Origin: UBA1926 sp036732005
GTDB taxonomy: Bacteria; Planctomycetota; Phycisphaerae; Phycisphaerales; UBA1924
Direction of reading: 5' to 3'
Length of the DNA stretch: 64,000 nucleotides
Assembly (NCBI GenBank): GCA_036732005.1
Contig: DAINDF010000007.1
Span: 124,001 to 188,000, forward strand
Within the stretch, counting starts at the first letter, position 1, and the number at the start of each line of letters is the position of its first letter. Shown here piece after piece: positions 23,060 through 31,800 of the stretch. Position numbers and translations under genes: made by a program. The notes beneath the pieces were generated by a model. The model saw nothing but the letters and a program-made list of their open reading frames with translations, ran no database searches and had not been told where the DNA came from.

Positions 23060-24397
23060 TTACGGGCAGCCGCCCTGGAACGCGATGATGAACGCCTGGA
23101 TGTCGGCCAGGTCGCAGATGCCGAACGGAGCGGCGATGTCCGCGGCCGGGAGGCAGCCACCCTGGAAGCCCAGGATGAAGCCCTGAATGTCCGCCAGGTC
23201 GAGGATTCCGAAGGGCTCGGCGTTGTCAGCGTCGTTGCAGCCCGGATCGCCGCCACCGACGCCGTCGATGTTGAACTGCAGCCAGGGGCCCGACCACGGG
23301 TTGTCCATGAAGGGCGGGACGGCCGGGGCGGGGTTCAAGCAGGCGAACCCGCCGAAGAAGAAGACGCCGATCTCGATGCCGACCGCGTCGGTCAGGCCGA
23401 ACGCGTCCCACGCGCCGAGGGGGGCGCCGGTGACATTGCCGCTCGGCAGGTGCGGCCACTCGTTGGAGTTCGGATCAGACGCGGGCAGGTAATCCGCCGC
23501 GCTGTTGGAGGGGTTGGTCAGGGGCACGCCGATGGCGCTGATGTTGGGGAAGGTGTTGGGGTCGAGGCCATCGGGGTTCTCGAGGCCGATGCCGGCGAGC
23601 TCGGGGAACCTGTCGATCAGCTGGTCACCCTCGGCCACGCCGGGCTGGCGGTAGGCGATATAGTAGCCGCTGTCGATGAGGGTGTCGCCGTCGATGTCCA
23701 CGCCGGGCACGCCCGAGTAGACGCTGTCGACGCCGAACGCACCGTCCGACACGCCGTTGGTGTCGCCGACTTCGACATCGAAGCCCGCGCCGGCGAAGTC
23801 GAAGAAGTAGATCCAGACATTGCCCTCGGTGAAGGTGATGCCGGGCACGCCGTCCTCGTCGTCGGCGCCGTTCAGCTCCTCGAAGATGAGGGCGGCCGAG
23901 GCGACGGCGCTCGAGCGCTGCGGGGCGCGGTCGGACTCGGTGAAGACCATGATCATGTCATGGCCGACCACACCGTCCTCCTCGGGGTCGAGGATCTGGT
24001 TGAAGGTGCCGAAGGTCATGCCGTTGATGATGGTGTCGCCGGGGTGCTCGAACCAGTTGCTGTACATGCCGGCCGCGCCCGGATCGATCGCGTCGCCCGC
24101 GGCCTCGTCGTGCAGGCCCGGCCACACGAAGATGATCTCGTCATCCTCGTTGAAGCCCGGGGGCGAGCAGGGATCGAACACGCTCAGGTCCCAGGTCCAG
24201 CCCGCCGCGCCGCGCAGGTCGACCTGCTGCGGACGGTCGAAGGAGATCACGCGCTCGCCGGTGAGGCCGTTCGCGTAGACATACCCGTGGACCTTCTTGG
24301 TGCCCAGCTCTTCGCGCAGGTTGGTGCGCTCGAGCTCACCGGCGTTGGCGATGCCGCCGGCCGCGATGGCGAGAATGAGACCACTCTTGATCTTCAT
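23060..24397 (-). CDS. exported protein with a GC-type dockerin-like C-terminus
   Basis: 445 residues, start ATG at 24397 with GAGGAG upstream; a longer frame to 24472 lacks a signal peptide. Signal peptide: MKIKSGLILAIAAGGIANAG. The central 330 residues are unlike any family I recognise; they are rich in Gly, Asp and Asn and beta-rich in appearance. The C-terminus has two similar 23-residue repeats, FGILDLADIQGFILGFQGGC and FGICDLADIQAFIIAFQGGC, ending in P. This is the paired Cys-containing dockerin-like module common in Phycisphaerae, and the same type as in the CotH protein at 11.8 kb. Presumed to anchor the protein at the cell surface or in a complex; no cohesin partner is in the window. 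A clear terminator follows. Confidence 0.8.
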   Translation of the reverse strand: MKIKSGLILAIAAGGIANAGELERTNLREELGTKKVHGYVYANGLTGERVISFDRPQQVDLRGAAGWTWDLSVFDPCSPPGFNEDDEIIFVWPGLHDEAAGDAIDPGAAGMYSNWFEHPGDTIINGMTFGTFNQILDPEEDGVVGHDMIMVFTESDRAPQRSSAVASAALIFEELNGADDEDGVPGITFTEGNVWIYFFDFAGAGFDVEVGDTNGVSDGAFGVDSVYSGVPGVDIDGDTLIDSGYYIAYRQPGVAEGDQLIDRFPELAGIGLENPDGLDPNTFPNISAIGVPLTNPSNSAADYLPASDPNSNEWPHLPSGNVTGAPLGAWDAFGLTDAVGIEIGVFFFGGFACLNPAPAVPPFMDNPWSGPWLQFNIDGVGGGDPGCNDADNAEPFGILDLADIQGFILGFQGGCLPAADIAAPFGICDLADIQAFIIAFQGGCP

Positions 24398-24852
24398 GCT
24401 GAAACTCCTCTGCTCAACTAGGGGAAACGGACTCCTACGCACGACAGTGCTGGCAGTCAGCGAAACAGTCAATCAGGCCGGGAACCCGGCCTGCACGATC
24501 CAAACAACTCGCACTCGCCGAGACACTCCCTCTGATCCACCTCTGAGCCGCTGAGAATTCGAACACCGGCTCTGAGCCATCTCTCACCCGGCCGGACCTC
24601 TGCTCCAAAGAGGCCCGGGTGCTTCGCTCAAACGCCCCCCGCGAGAAGTGAGGCGTGATCCGAGGATCGGCGACGCGGACAATTCCCTCTCAATCAACAG
24701 GCCCGCCGGCGGACGATCCCTCCGGGAACGGGCACTACCCGAATATACCGTGTCGGGTCAACGATGCAAGGGGGCCTGTGCGCATTTTTCACCCGACGGT
24801 GCACGATCCCCGAACATTCTCGGCCCCCCGGCCCCCAGCCCCCCCAAAGAAA
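24398..24852. other. gene-free region between the dockerin-protein gene and carA
   Basis: 455 bp without a recognisable gene. It contains a perfect 9-bp hairpin (24474-24482 with 24485-24493) about 77 bp upstream of the dockerin-protein start, which would lie in its mRNA leader. On the minus strand around 24740-24760 there is TATATT with TTGACC only 8 bp upstream, so any promoter there is unclear. The 3' end of carA faces this region. Confidence 0.4.
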
Positions 24853-26073
24853 TCACCCAGGCCCGGCCACCGACCCGTGAATCAGGTCCAGAAACCGATC
24901 AAACAGCGGACCCGCGTCGTGCGGGCCGGGAGACGCCTCCGGGTGATACTGGACCGAGAACACCGGAAGACCCGGCATCCGGAACCCCGCCACCGTCCCG
25001 TCGTTCAGGTGGATGTGCGTCACCTCGCCCCCGACCCCCTCCAGCGAGGCCCGATCCACCGCGAACCCGTGGTTCTGGCTCGTGATCGCCACCCGGCCCG
25101 TCTGAACCTCCAGCACCGGCTGGTTCGCCCCACGGTGCCCGAACGGGAGCTTGAAGGTCTTGGCCCCGATCGCCTCGGCCAGCAACTGATGCCCGAGGCA
25201 GATGCCGAACATCGGCACCGGACGCTCCCGCCGGACCAGGTCCCGCAGCGTCGCGATCGTCGCCGTCACCGCCGCGGGGTCCCCCGGGCCGTTTGAGATG
25301 AAGACCGCCTGCGCCTCGCCCGCGTCGATCATCGCCCGGAGCGACGCGGCCGGCGTGTCGTGCGGCAGCACCCGCAGCGTGCAGCCCCGGTGCGTCAGGT
25401 GCCGGAGGATGTTGCTCTTGGCCCCGCAGTCCAGAACCGCGACCACGGGGGCCTGCCCCCGCCGGGCCGGGCCCGAGCCAGCCCACCGCCAGGGCCCGAA
25501 CGACTCCTGCCAGCCGCGGGGTGCCGTGCACCCGACATTGGGCACCAGGTTCGCCCCGGCCATCGACGGCGCGCGGCGGGCCCGCTCGACCAGTTCGGCG
25601 TCGGAGATCGACGCGTCGTCGGTCAGCACGCCGGGGATCGCCCCCCGGACCCGGATGTGCCGCGTCAGCGCCCGCGTGTCGACGCCCTCGATCCCGAGCA
25701 CGCCGGCCTCGCCGAGATAGTCCGAGAGCGTCCTGGTCGCCCGGAAGTTGGAATGCCGGTTGGCGAGTTCGTGGACCACGAACCCCGCGACATGCACCCT
25801 CGACGACTCCAGGTCCTCCCCATTGACCCCGGTGTTCCCGATCAAGGGCGCCGTCTGGACCAGGATCTGCCCGGTATAGGACGGGTCGGTCAGCGATTCC
25901 TGGTAGCCGCACATCGCCGTGTTGAAGACGACCTCCGCCACGGAGCAGACCCGCTGACCGGTCGCCCCGAAGGCCCGGCCTCGAAAGACAAGGCCGTCCG
26001 CCAACACAAGGCGGGCGGTCGTCGCGGTGCGGGAGGCCTGGGTCGTCGCGGGGGAGAGCGTGGTCACGGGCAC
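24853..26073 (-). CDS. carA: carbamoyl-phosphate synthase small subunit (glutaminase)
   Basis: Hydrolyses glutamine and channels ammonia to the large subunit for pyrimidine and arginine synthesis. 406 residues, close to the family norm. The N-terminal domain begins LVLADGLVFRGRAFGATG after a 20-residue extension and has FNTAMCGYQESLTDPSYTGQ. The class I amidotransferase domain has the nucleophile Cys292 in MFGICLGHQLLA, NGPGDP for the oxyanion region, and the His377/Glu379 pair in VQYHPEASPGP. carB is not in the window. The ATG is only 16 bp from the divergent priA start codon, so the promoters must overlap coding sequence or one start is misassigned. Confidence 0.96.
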   Translation of the reverse strand: MPVTTLSPATTQASRTATTARLVLADGLVFRGRAFGATGQRVCSVAEVVFNTAMCGYQESLTDPSYTGQILVQTAPLIGNTGVNGEDLESSRVHVAGFVVHELANRHSNFRATRTLSDYLGEAGVLGIEGVDTRALTRHIRVRGAIPGVLTDDASISDAELVERARRAPSMAGANLVPNVGCTAPRGWQESFGPWRWAGSGPARRGQAPVVAVLDCGAKSNILRHLTHRGCTLRVLPHDTPAASLRAMIDAGEAQAVFISNGPGDPAAVTATIATLRDLVRRERPVPMFGICLGHQLLAEAIGAKTFKLPFGHRGANQPVLEVQTGRVAITSQNHGFAVDRASLEGVGGEVTHIHLNDGTVAGFRMPGLPVFSVQYHPEASPGPHDAGPLFDRFLDLIHGSVAGPG

Positions 26074-26089
26074 GGGCTAGTCTACGCGA

Positions 26090-28453
26090 GTGACCGAGCG
26101 GCTTCACCTGTTTCACGACGACGCCCCGTCCCGCGAGGCCGACGCGAGCGGGCGCTTCGTCCTCGTCGCGGTCGAGCGCGGCGTCGAGGGCGAGGGCCTG
26201 GCCTACCGCGAGGGCGACACGCCGCTGAGCCCGGGCGACCGCGTCGAAGTCCCGCTGGGGCGAGGCAACACGAAAGCGGCCGGGCTGGTCCTCGAAACCG
26301 GGGGGCCCGAACTGCTCGCGGGCTTCGACCCGGCCCGGGTCAAACGCGTCCTCCGCCGCACCGGGGCGGTGCTGCATCCGGCCATGATCCCGCTGGCGCG
26401 GTGGCTCGCCGCCTACACCCTCACGCCGCTGGGCATGGTCATCGCGTCGATGGTCCCCGCGGCGGTGAAACAGGCGGTGGGCGCGCGCACGCGCGAGGCC
26501 CTCCGCCCCGTCGCCGACGCCCCCGACCCGGGCAAACTCCCCCCGGCCGCGGCGCGGGTGTGGGCGGCGGTCCGCGCGGCCGACCCCGGGCTGTTCCCGA
26601 TCGACCCGGCCGGCCTCGCGCGGCTCGCCGGGGTGTCCAACACGGGCCCGGTGAGTCGGCTGGTCGCCGCGGGGCTGCTCGAACGGGTCGAGGTGGAAGA
26701 GGTGCGGGTCTTCGGGGCCGAGGCTGAGACGCTGCTCCTCCCGCCCGATCGCGTGGCGCCGCCCCCGCTGACGGCCGAGCAGGCTCGGGTCGTCGAGGGC
26801 ATCGACGCGGACCGGCGCGGGTCCCCATTCGGCGTGCACCTGGTCCGCGGGGTGACGGGCTCGGGCAAGACCGAGGTCTACATCAGGCTGATCGAGCGGT
26901 CGCTCGCCGAAGGACGGGGGGCGATCGTGCTCGTGCCCGAGATCGCGCTGACGCCCCAGACCGCCGGGCGGTTCGTCGCGCGCCTGGCGGGGGCGGGGGT
27001 GGAGGTGCTCCACTCCGGGCTGAGCGCCTCGGCGCGGAACCGGGCCTGGTCGCGGCTCGCCTCGGGCGCGTCGCGCGTCGCCGTCGGGGCCCGGTCGGCG
27101 GTCTTCGCGCCGATCGACCCGCTGGGGCTGATCATCGTCGACGAGGAGCACGATTCCTCGTACAAGCAGGACCAGCTCCCCCGCTACCACGCACGCGATG
27201 TCGCGGTCAAGCGGGCCCAGCTCGCCGGCGCCCACGCCGTGCTCGGGTCGGCGACGCCCTCGCTGGAGTCGTGGTGGAACGCGACGGCGCACGCCCCGGG
27301 GCGACCGCCCCGCTACCGCCTCTGGGAGATGCCGACCCGCGTCTCGGGGGCGATGCCGACGGTCCGCGTGGTCGGCCCCCGAGACGCGGACCGACCCGAT
27401 GCTCCGGTTGTCCGTGGCGACGGATGGATCGGCATCGGCCCCGTGCTCGCCGACGCGATGCACGCCGCCCTCGATACCGGCGGGCAGGCGATCCTGCTGC
27501 TCAACCGCCGCGGGTTCGCCTCCTATGTCGCCTGCCCCTCCAAGGGGTGCGGCTGGTCGCTCGGGTGCGAGGCGTGCGATGCGCGCATGGTCGTGCACAA
27601 GGCGGGCCTGCGCCCGGGCCAGCACGCCCCCGGGGGGTACCTCCGCTGCCACCACTGCCTGGCCGAGCGCACCGCCCCGACCCACTGCCCCGAGTGCGGG
27701 AACAGGCTCGTGCTGGTCGGGCTCGGGATCCAGCGGGTCGAGTACGAACTGACCGAACGCTTCGGGCTCAAGGCCGACGAGGATTTCGCGAGGCTGGATT
27801 CGGACAGCGTGCGCCGGGCGGCGGAGTACTTCGCGATCCTGGACCAGTTCGCGAAGGGCGGGCTGCGCCTCCTGCTGGGCACGCAGATGGTGGCCAAGGG
27901 GCTCGACTTCCCGAATGTCCGGCTCGTCGGGGTGATCAACGCCGACACCTCGCTCGCCCAGCCCGACTTCCGCGCCGCGGAGCGCACCTTCCAACTCGTC
28001 TCCCAGGTCGCGGGGCGGGCGGGCCGCGGGAGCGAGCCGGGGCTGGTGATCGTGCAGACGATGCACCCGGGCGAGCCGTGCATCGCGTTGGCGGCGCGGC
28101 ACGACTACCCGGCGTTCGCGGCGCACGAACTGGCGATGCGTCGGAGCAACCGCCAGCCCCCGTGCGCGCGCATGGCGCGGATCGTCTGCCGGGACCGCGA
28201 CGCCGCCCGGGCCGACGCCGCCGCCGACGCGGTAGCCCGGTGCCTGCGTTCGTCGGCGGGCCGGGGGGTGCGGATTGAGGGGCCCATGCCCTGCGTGCTC
28301 TCGCGCGTGGCCGACCACTTCAGGGTGGGGGTCGAGGTCACCGCGCCGGACGCGGCGACGCTGACCACGCTCCTTGGGGGGCTCCGGGCCTCGGGCGTGC
28401 TCAAGAGCGATGCGCACACGGCGGTCGATGTCGACCCCGTTTCGCTGCTCTGA
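26090..28453 (+). CDS. priA: primosomal helicase PriA
   Basis: Restarts collapsed replication forks: a 3'-5' helicase that loads the replisome. 787 residues from a GTG start. Seen in order: the N-terminal DNA-binding region (DRVEVPLGRGNTKAAGLVLE); Walker A GVTGSGKTEVYIRL; helicase motif II DEEHDSSYKQ; LGSATPSLES; the zinc-binding segment with eight Cys (CPSKGCGWSLGCEACDARM and LRCHHCLAERTAPTHCPECG); and the C-terminal helicase lobe with LLLGTQMVAKGLDFPNVRLV and QVAGRAGRGSEPG. All expected motifs are intact. It diverges from carA with 16 bp between start codons and is followed by murD after 39 bp on the same strand. Confidence 0.96.
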   Translation: MTERLHLFHDDAPSREADASGRFVLVAVERGVEGEGLAYREGDTPLSPGDRVEVPLGRGNTKAAGLVLETGGPELLAGFDPARVKRVLRRTGAVLHPAMIPLARWLAAYTLTPLGMVIASMVPAAVKQAVGARTREALRPVADAPDPGKLPPAAARVWAAVRAADPGLFPIDPAGLARLAGVSNTGPVSRLVAAGLLERVEVEEVRVFGAEAETLLLPPDRVAPPPLTAEQARVVEGIDADRRGSPFGVHLVRGVTGSGKTEVYIRLIERSLAEGRGAIVLVPEIALTPQTAGRFVARLAGAGVEVLHSGLSASARNRAWSRLASGASRVAVGARSAVFAPIDPLGLIIVDEEHDSSYKQDQLPRYHARDVAVKRAQLAGAHAVLGSATPSLESWWNATAHAPGRPPRYRLWEMPTRVSGAMPTVRVVGPRDADRPDAPVVRGDGWIGIGPVLADAMHAALDTGGQAILLLNRRGFASYVACPSKGCGWSLGCEACDARMVVHKAGLRPGQHAPGGYLRCHHCLAERTAPTHCPECGNRLVLVGLGIQRVEYELTERFGLKADEDFARLDSDSVRRAAEYFAILDQFAKGGLRLLLGTQMVAKGLDFPNVRLVGVINADTSLAQPDFRAAERTFQLVSQVAGRAGRGSEPGLVIVQTMHPGEPCIALAARHDYPAFAAHELAMRRSNRQPPCARMARIVCRDRDAARADAAADAVARCLRSSAGRGVRIEGPMPCVLSRVADHFRVGVEVTAPDAATLTTLLGGLRASGVLKSDAHTAVDVDPVSLL

Positions 28454-28492
28454 GGGGCCGACCTGCGGTAAGGTGTGCATGAGGAGGGCTCG

Positions 28493-29827
28493 ATGCCCGA
28501 AGCGCTGGCCGGCAAGAGGGTGTTGGTGATGGGCCTGGGCCGCTTCGGCGGCGGCGCGGGCGTGGCCCGGTTCGCCGCCGACGCGGGCGCCCTGGTCACG
28601 GTGACCGACCTCGCCCCTCCCGCGAAGCTGCACGAGGGGATCAAGGCAATCGAGGACCTGATCATGTCGGGGCGGGTGCGCATCCGCCTGGGCGCGCACG
28701 ACGAGCGGGATCTCGACGCGTGCGACCTGCTCGTGGTCAACCCGGCCGTGCCCAGGCCATGGGGCAACCCGTTTGTGGAGGCCGCCAAACGCCGCGGCGT
28801 GCGCATCACCACGGAGATCGGCCTGACGATCGAGCGCCTGCGGAAACGCACGCACCGTGTCGTCGGCGTGACGGGCTCCTTGGGCAAGAGCACCACCTCG
28901 GCGATGATTCACCACGCCCTCCGCGCCGCGGGCGCCGAGAGCGTCCTGGGCGGGAACATCGGGGGCTCGCTGCTCGGCTCGCTCGATCGGATCCACGAAG
29001 AGACCACCGTGGTGCTCGAGCTCTCCAGCGCGATGCTCTGGTGGCTCGGCGACTCGTTGCCCGGGTGGGCCCCGCGGGTCTCGGTGGTCACCGGGTTCGA
29101 GCCCAACCACCTCGACTGGCACGGGACCCTTGAGCACTACGAGTCCTCCAAGCGCCTCATCCTCGACGGGCAGCGCGAGGGCGACACGGCCGTGCTCGCC
29201 CCCAAGGTCGGGCACTGGCCCACCCGCCCCGGGGTGCGCCGCGTCGGCCCGGCCGAGGCGACGCCGGACCGGATGACGCTGCCGGGCGCGCACAACCGCG
29301 CGAACGCGGCGGTCGCGGTCGCGGCGGTCGAGGCCCTGGGGCACGACGCCGGGCAGGCGGCCCGCGCGATCGCGGGGTTCACGGGGCTCCCGCACCGGCT
29401 CGAGTTCCTCGGAACGCGTCGCGGGGTGCTCTGTTTCAACGACTCCAAGTGCACGACACCCGGGGCGACGGCGACGGCGGTGCACGCGGTCGCCGAGCGG
29501 GCGGGGGGCATCCACCTGATCGCGGGCGGCGCGGACAAGGGGGTCGACCTTTCCTCGATCGCGTCGCTCGACCTGGCGGGGCTGTACACGATCGGGGCCA
29601 CGGGGCCGGCGATCGCGGGCGAGGCCCGTCGCCGGGGTCGGGAGGCCCAGGACTGCGGGACGCTGGAAGAGGCGGTCCGCCGGGCCGCGGGGCGAGCGGG
29701 GGCGGGCGAGGCTGTGCTGCTGAGCCCGGGGTGCGCGTCGTGGGACCAGTTCGAGAACTTCGAGCGCCGGGGCGAGTTGTTCGCCCGGCTCGTGGACGAG
29801 ATCCTGGGAACGCGCGATGCCGGGTGA
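28493..29827 (+). CDS. murD: UDP-N-acetylmuramoyl-L-alanine--D-glutamate ligase (MurD)
   Basis: Adds D-Glu to the peptidoglycan precursor in the cytoplasm using ATP. 444 residues from the ATG at 28493, which has GAGGAGGG upstream. The N-terminal Rossmann-like domain has VLVMGLGRFGGG. The ATP loop is GVTGSLGKSTTSAM (residues 125-138), with Leu where most Mur ligases have Asn (GTNGKST). The MurD-specific C-terminal signatures CFNDSKCTTPGATATA and LLSPGCASWDQFENFERRGE are present. The downstream lipoprotein gene overlaps its end by 11 bp. priA, murD and the lipoprotein probably form one transcript. Confidence 0.94.
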   Translation: MPEALAGKRVLVMGLGRFGGGAGVARFAADAGALVTVTDLAPPAKLHEGIKAIEDLIMSGRVRIRLGAHDERDLDACDLLVVNPAVPRPWGNPFVEAAKRRGVRITTEIGLTIERLRKRTHRVVGVTGSLGKSTTSAMIHHALRAAGAESVLGGNIGGSLLGSLDRIHEETTVVLELSSAMLWWLGDSLPGWAPRVSVVTGFEPNHLDWHGTLEHYESSKRLILDGQREGDTAVLAPKVGHWPTRPGVRRVGPAEATPDRMTLPGAHNRANAAVAVAAVEALGHDAGQAARAIAGFTGLPHRLEFLGTRRGVLCFNDSKCTTPGATATAVHAVAERAGGIHLIAGGADKGVDLSSIASLDLAGLYTIGATGPAIAGEARRRGREAQDCGTLEEAVRRAAGRAGAGEAVLLSPGCASWDQFENFERRGELFARLVDEILGTRDAG

Positions 29828-30548
29828 GCGCCTCAGGTGGGCGTGGGTGGCGCTGCTGGCGCCGGGGCTGCTGATCGGGTGCGCCCCCGGGCGCGGCCCG
29901 GCGGCGGGGCGCGATGCCGACGGCAAGTGGGCGGCGCTGGCGCCCGGGCTGCGGATCGACCGGGCGGGACGCCTGCTGGAGTTCGACGCGCAGGTCGCGG
30001 TCGATGCGCACAACGCGGCGACGCCGGATGTCTTCCTTGAGTTGGTCGCGTGTCTGCCGGACACGCGCGAGCACGAGTCCCTGGTGGTCACGCGGGTGCC
30101 CCCCTCGCTCATCCACGCCGGTCTGCTGGCGCTGGGGTATGCGCCGGGGGCCCCGGCCCGGGTGCGCGTGATGTCGGACGGCTCGGTGGAGCGGAACGCC
30201 GCGACGGGCGACCGGATCGCGGTGTCGATCCTCGTGCAGGGGGAAGGCGGCGTGTGGCACGCGGCGCCCGCGTGGGCGTGGATCATCGACGCCGGGCGAC
30301 GCGGCGACCGGCCGGACGCCGGCTGGGTCTTCGCGGGCTCGCGGCTTGCCGACCGCGGGACGGGGCCCGCCTACGACGCGGACGGCGCGGGGACGGTGAT
30401 CGGGCTGGCGTCCTTCGGGAGCGAGACGGTGGCGTACGCGCTGCCGGTGAGCCCCGAGTCGTCGATCGACGAACCGGCGTGGATCGCCGACGGCGCAGCG
30501 ATACCGGTGAGCGGGACCCCGGTGCGGGTCCGGCTGGGGCCTCCGTGA
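29817..30548 (+). CDS. YdjY-like lipoprotein
   Basis: 243 residues. Lipoprotein signal with Cys near residue 22 (LLAPGLLIGCAP). Residues of about 50-140 (LLEFDAQVAVD, LELVACLPDTREHESLVVTR, PPSLIHAGLLALGYAPG) follow the YdjY domain pattern seen in planctomycete secreted proteins (a central EHES and an LLxLGxxPG). Its function is unknown; YdjY domains sometimes accompany iron-sulfur electron carriers. The ATG lies inside the last codons of murD (11-bp overlap), so it is likely translated with murD. Confidence 0.7.
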   Translation: MPGERLRWAWVALLAPGLLIGCAPGRGPAAGRDADGKWAALAPGLRIDRAGRLLEFDAQVAVDAHNAATPDVFLELVACLPDTREHESLVVTRVPPSLIHAGLLALGYAPGAPARVRVMSDGSVERNAATGDRIAVSILVQGEGGVWHAAPAWAWIIDAGRRGDRPDAGWVFAGSRLADRGTGPAYDADGAGTVIGLASFGSETVAYALPVSPESSIDEPAWIADGAAIPVSGTPVRVRLGPP

Positions 30549-30557
30549 TTGATGCGG

Positions 30558-31109
30558 TCAGGCCGCGGGCGGGTCGCTGTGCAGCGTGCCGTCGAGTTCG
30601 GCGGCGATCTTGGCGAGCGCTTCCTTGGCCGAGACGAGCGCGGTGCGGTGGGATTTCTTCATCGCGGCGGCCCAGGCCCAGGCAAGGCTGAGCACGGTGA
30701 GCGGGATGTACCACCACCAGGTCTTCAGGCCGTTGGTGGTCCAGGCGTCGTAGAAGTCCAGGTGCATGCGCATGAACGAGTCGGTGAGGAGCACGCCGGG
30801 CCAGACGGTGAGCACGAAGAGGATGGCGGTGATGGTCGGGGCCTTGCGCTCGAGTCGGAGCTGGGGGGCGAAGACCGCTCCCTTGCCCACGCTGTCGGAA
30901 GCCTGCAGCACCATGACCTTGTCGAACGGGTTCCCGTGGGCGGCGACCTCGCACCCCTGGATGGTGCGGCGGAACCCTGGGAGGCGTCCGCGGCGCGACA
31001 TGATCTCCAGTTTCCAGATCGCCTCGTCGCGATGGATGCCGACGCGCAGCGCCGCCGGGAGTTCGGCGGGTTGGGCGATCGGGTTCTGGACAGTGTCAGC
31101 CTGGGTCAT
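30558..31109 (-). CDS. membrane protein of unknown function
   Basis: 183 residues from the ATG at 31109; a longer frame extends to 31241 but its N-terminus is low-complexity. After a soluble N-terminal part with a conserved-looking Arg- and Gly-rich stretch (WKLEIMSRRGRLPGFRR), two membrane segments are seen (ITAILFVLTVWPGVLLTDSF and WWWYIPLTVLSLAWAWAAAM), with an aromatic-rich loop between (FYDAWTTNGLKT). A short charged tail follows. No family recognised. It converges with the YdjY-like gene (9 bp between stop codons) and diverges from the gene at 31253. Confidence 0.7.
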   Translation of the reverse strand: MTQADTVQNPIAQPAELPAALRVGIHRDEAIWKLEIMSRRGRLPGFRRTIQGCEVAAHGNPFDKVMVLQASDSVGKGAVFAPQLRLERKAPTITAILFVLTVWPGVLLTDSFMRMHLDFYDAWTTNGLKTWWWYIPLTVLSLAWAWAAAMKKSHRTALVSAKEALAKIAAELDGTLHSDPPAA

Positions 31110-31252
31110 TCGAAATCTCGTCCGGCGAGGGCCGCCCCGCCCGACCGAGCCCGACCCCGCGAGCATCGGCACCGAGCCGCCGTGGCTGAAGTGTAGTGGG
31201 TGTTCGCGCTCCGGGCCCGGGGGTTGGCACGCCCGGTGCATCGGACTCGGCT

Positions 31253-31756
31253 ATGGCGTCCGAGCGTGCCCCAACGGGCCCGATGTTGCGGCTGGTCAAC
31301 ACCCCCGGGGTGCCGGGGCGACGGGCGTCGCGCCCGGGCAACACGGCCCGGTCCGAGAACGCGAGGCCTCGCCCCGCTGCCGGGGTGTTGACAGCCGAGC
31401 CGCTGGCGACCTCGGACGCCCGGTGGGTCTTCGCGGCCCGTGTCGCTTCACAGATTGAAGGGGGTCGTGCGGCGATCCTCCGGCCCGAGCGGCGCGACCG
31501 GCTGATGCGCACGGCCCGGGCGCTCTCGATCCGCCCGTTCGACGCCTCGGTGATCATCGCGCTGGTGCAGGACACGGCCCGGCGAGGGGAAACGCCGCCG
31601 GGCTATCCCCCCCTGACCCCGGGGCTGGCCGAGGCGCTCCGGGCGGTTCCCGGGCCGGAGCGGGGGGCGGGCTCCGGACAGGCCCGGGTGCTCGGCGTGG
31701 CGACGCTGGCCGGGGCGCTGCTTGCGGCGGCGGCGGCGCTTTGGGTGGGCTGGTAG
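31253..31756 (+). CDS. hypothetical protein with C-terminal membrane anchor
   Basis: 167 residues from ATG 31253; the frame is open from a GTG at 31196, and neither start has a clear ribosome binding site. The first 60 residues are low-complexity. The middle (LATSDARWVFAARVASQIEG through RPERRDRLMRTARALSIRPFDASVIIALVQDTAR) looks like a conserved helical domain of planctomycete proteins that I have seen only as hypothetical. It ends in a membrane segment at the very C-terminus (LGVATLAGALLAAAAALWVGW), a tail-anchor layout. Divergent from the membrane protein gene at 30.6-31.1 kb. Confidence 0.65.
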   Translation: MASERAPTGPMLRLVNTPGVPGRRASRPGNTARSENARPRPAAGVLTAEPLATSDARWVFAARVASQIEGGRAAILRPERRDRLMRTARALSIRPFDASVIIALVQDTARRGETPPGYPPLTPGLAEALRAVPGPERGAGSGQARVLGVATLAGALLAAAAALWVGW

Positions 31757-31800
31757 CACCCGGGCGCTGAGGGTGTGAGCCCGCCGGATACGATCCGCCC

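Noticed and set aside
24899..30286. A 1795-codon open frame on the minus strand
   Set aside because: It lies opposite or out of frame with carA, priA and murD, is rich in Arg, Pro, Gly and His, and shows no domain. GC-rich coding DNA often leaves the complementary frame free of stops.
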